Origin: Flavobacteriales bacterium
GTDB lineage: Bacteria > Bacteroidota > Bacteroidia > Flavobacteriales_D > Crocinitomicaceae
Reading direction: 5' to 3'
Length of the DNA stretch: 8,061 bases
NCBI GenBank assembly: GCA_947462695.1
Contig: CANHQC010000081.1
Coordinates: 1 to 8,061 of the forward strand
Part shown: positions 7,054 to 8,061 of the stretch, one piece after another
How the letters are laid out: every line of letters starts with the position of its first letter
How positions within the stretch are numbered: position 1 is the stretch's first letter
Notes under the pieces: generated by a model
The model's input: only the letters and a program-made list of their open reading frames with translations
Databases searched by the model: none
What the model was told of the DNA's origin: nothing
Position numbers and translations under genes: made by a program

Positions 7054-7728
7054 ATGTGTTTTTCAGCCAGTGCCAGTTTTATTGCAGGAGGTGTTCTTGC
7101 TTCCGTTGGAGGATTCTCCGTTGCCATCAATCGCGATCGAAAATTGTTCCCCTTCGCCGCCATTCCTTTTTACTTTGCTGTTCAACAGTTTATTGAAGGA
7201 TTTATTTGGCTTTCATTTTCCGAGCCACTCGTTCATCATTTTCAACACGAGTTCATTTATCTCTTCTTATTTTTTGCGCAGGTCTTTTGGCCGATTTATG
7301 TTCCATGGAGTATATTAATTGCTGAAAAAGACGAAAGATCACGACGTTACCTGAGATTTATCTTGGCCATTGGAGTTCTTGTCGGTGGATATCTAGCAAT
7401 TTGCTTGGCGGCTTTTCCAGTAAGTGCTCAAATCCATCAGCACCATATCCTTTACGTGCTTGACTATCCGGAATTTAACTTGAATTATAAGGGGATAGCT
7501 TACTTCGTAGCAACCGTCATTCCATCCTTTTTTAGCACGGGCAAGGGAATGCGATTGTTTGGAATACTGATTTTTGTTTCCTTGATGATCACCGAAGTAA
7601 TGTTCCCAGGGTTCGAAATATCCGTCTGGTGTTTTTATGCAGCCATCATTAGTGCTGCAATCCCATGGATTATCTCAAAATCCTATGAAGGAACGAAAAA
7701 GCCAAAGGCGCACCCAAAATCAGCTTAA
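7054..7728 (+). CDS. DUF6629-family multi-pass inner-membrane protein
   Basis: This 224-residue integral membrane protein begins MCFSASASF and carries FAVQQFIEGFIWL near residue 41. That opening and the QQ-x-IEG-x-x-W motif are characteristic of the DUF6629 family as I recall it, a family without an assigned function. The MCFS start fixes the start codon. About seven hydrophobic segments are visible: 5-26, 33-55, 66-90, 101-123, 148-162, 167-184 and 189-208. They are separated by short charged loops (EKDERSRR at 91-98) and followed by a basic, Lys/Pro-rich C-terminus (KKPKAHPKSA). It has its own promoter-like sequence upstream and appears monocistronic. Its stop codon overlaps that of the convergent fabF. 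No catalytic residues are apparent. The family call is from memory of the motif and needs a profile search to confirm. Confidence 0.82.
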   Translation: MCFSASASFIAGGVLASVGGFSVAINRDRKLFPFAAIPFYFAVQQFIEGFIWLSFSEPLVHHFQHEFIYLFLFFAQVFWPIYVPWSILIAEKDERSRRYLRFILAIGVLVGGYLAICLAAFPVSAQIHQHHILYVLDYPEFNLNYKGIAYFVATVIPSFFSTGKGMRLFGILIFVSLMITEVMFPGFEISVWCFYAAIISAAIPWIISKSYEGTKKPKAHPKSA

Positions 7729-8061
7729 TCAAACTTCTTGAAAATCACACTTGCGATGTGACCCCCAAATCCGAAGGTGTTGCTCATGGCATAAGTCATG
7801 TCTTTGGCGACACTTTTTACCAATGGAAAATGGAACATGTCTTTGAAGTCAGGCTCTATTTCTGTGGTATTGATGGTTGGTGGAACTTGTCCTTCTTTTA
7901 ACGCCATCACACAGGCAATGGCTTCAATTGCACCTGCTGCGCCCAACAAGTGACCTGTCATGGATTTTGTTGCAGAAACGGATAAGGTTTGGCGTTCACC
8001 GAAGATGCGTTTTGCTGCAATCAACTCGGAATTATCTCCCAAATGTGTTGATGTGGCGTGC
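7725..8061 (-). CDS. fabF: 3-oxoacyl-[ACP] synthase II (FabF), C-terminal part, 5'-truncated by the window edge
   Basis: FabF elongates fatty acids in the cytoplasm by condensing acyl groups with malonyl-ACP. About 112 C-terminal residues are present. The frame stays open to the window edge, so the TTG near 8042 is not the start. Two active-site histidines are visible: HATST (His codon 8058-8060, the HGTST equivalent) and TKSMTGHLLGAAGAIEA, which also holds the conserved Lys. PPTIN and the GFGG loop (NTFGFGGH) near the C-terminus are further family marks. The nucleophilic Cys lies outside the window. In many bacteria fabF sits beside acpP, and in Bacteroidota often before rnc; here a convergent DUF6629 gene follows instead. 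It could be a FabF paralogue or a KS of a related pathway, but the motifs fit FabF well. Confidence 0.92.
   Translation of the reverse strand, partial: HATSTHLGDNSELIAAKRIFGERQTLSVSATKSMTGHLLGAAGAIEAIACVMALKEGQVPPTINTTEIEPDFKDMFHFPLVKSVAKDMTYAMSNTFGFGGHIASVIFKKFD

Noticed and set aside
7034..7318. Plus-strand open frame overlapping the DUF6629 gene
   Set aside because: It is a different frame of a well-supported membrane protein, rich in Ser, Pro and Phe without any domain, and overlaps the promoter.

Overview
The window looks like chromosomal DNA of a Bacteroidota bacterium, most likely in the Flavobacteriales; a Crocinitomicaceae/Fluviicola-like member is a guess from style only. The evidence is AT-rich DNA, A-rich rather than Shine-Dalgarno start contexts, a near-consensus Bacteroidota promoter (TTTA-N19-TATCTTTG at 7006-7036), and two secreted proteins. 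One of these ends in a classic type IX secretion (T9SS) C-terminal sorting domain and the other carries SprB-type repeats.

Layout. 1-776 (+) is the 3' part of a membrane-anchored HPK7-type sensor histidine kinase that enters from outside the window. It overlaps by 20 bases a NarL/LuxR-type response regulator at 757-1542 (+). Next is a 301-base non-coding stretch, 1543-1843, with a hairpin at the regulator's stop codon, two perfect dyads (1590-1607 and 1731-1746) and a near-repeat with a 21-base period (1658-1692). It precedes a 1421-residue secreted beta-helix protein with a T9SS tail at 1844-6109 (+). After 49 bases comes a 237-residue secreted protein at 6159-6872 (+) with SprB-like repeats and a short, unusual C-terminal module. 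A candidate terminator (6968-6990) and the promoter (7006-7036) separate it from a DUF6629-type multi-pass membrane protein at 7054-7728 (+). The right edge, 7725-8061 (-), holds the C-terminal part of FabF (3-oxoacyl-ACP synthase II), convergent with the DUF6629 gene and sharing stop-codon bases with it.

How the parts fit. The kinase and regulator are almost certainly one two-component system. The two secreted proteins probably form one transcription unit for cell-surface or extracellular proteins delivered through Sec and then T9SS. Control of that unit by the adjacent two-component system is possible, since operator-like dyads lie between them, but this rests on position alone. DUF6629 and FabF are separate units. 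No tRNA, rRNA, CRISPR array, insertion sequence or attachment site was recognised. I see no clear sign of a previously undescribed multi-gene system; the least ordinary items are the PNP-less C-terminal module, the altered ATP-site box in the kinase, and the dyads in the 1543-1843 region.
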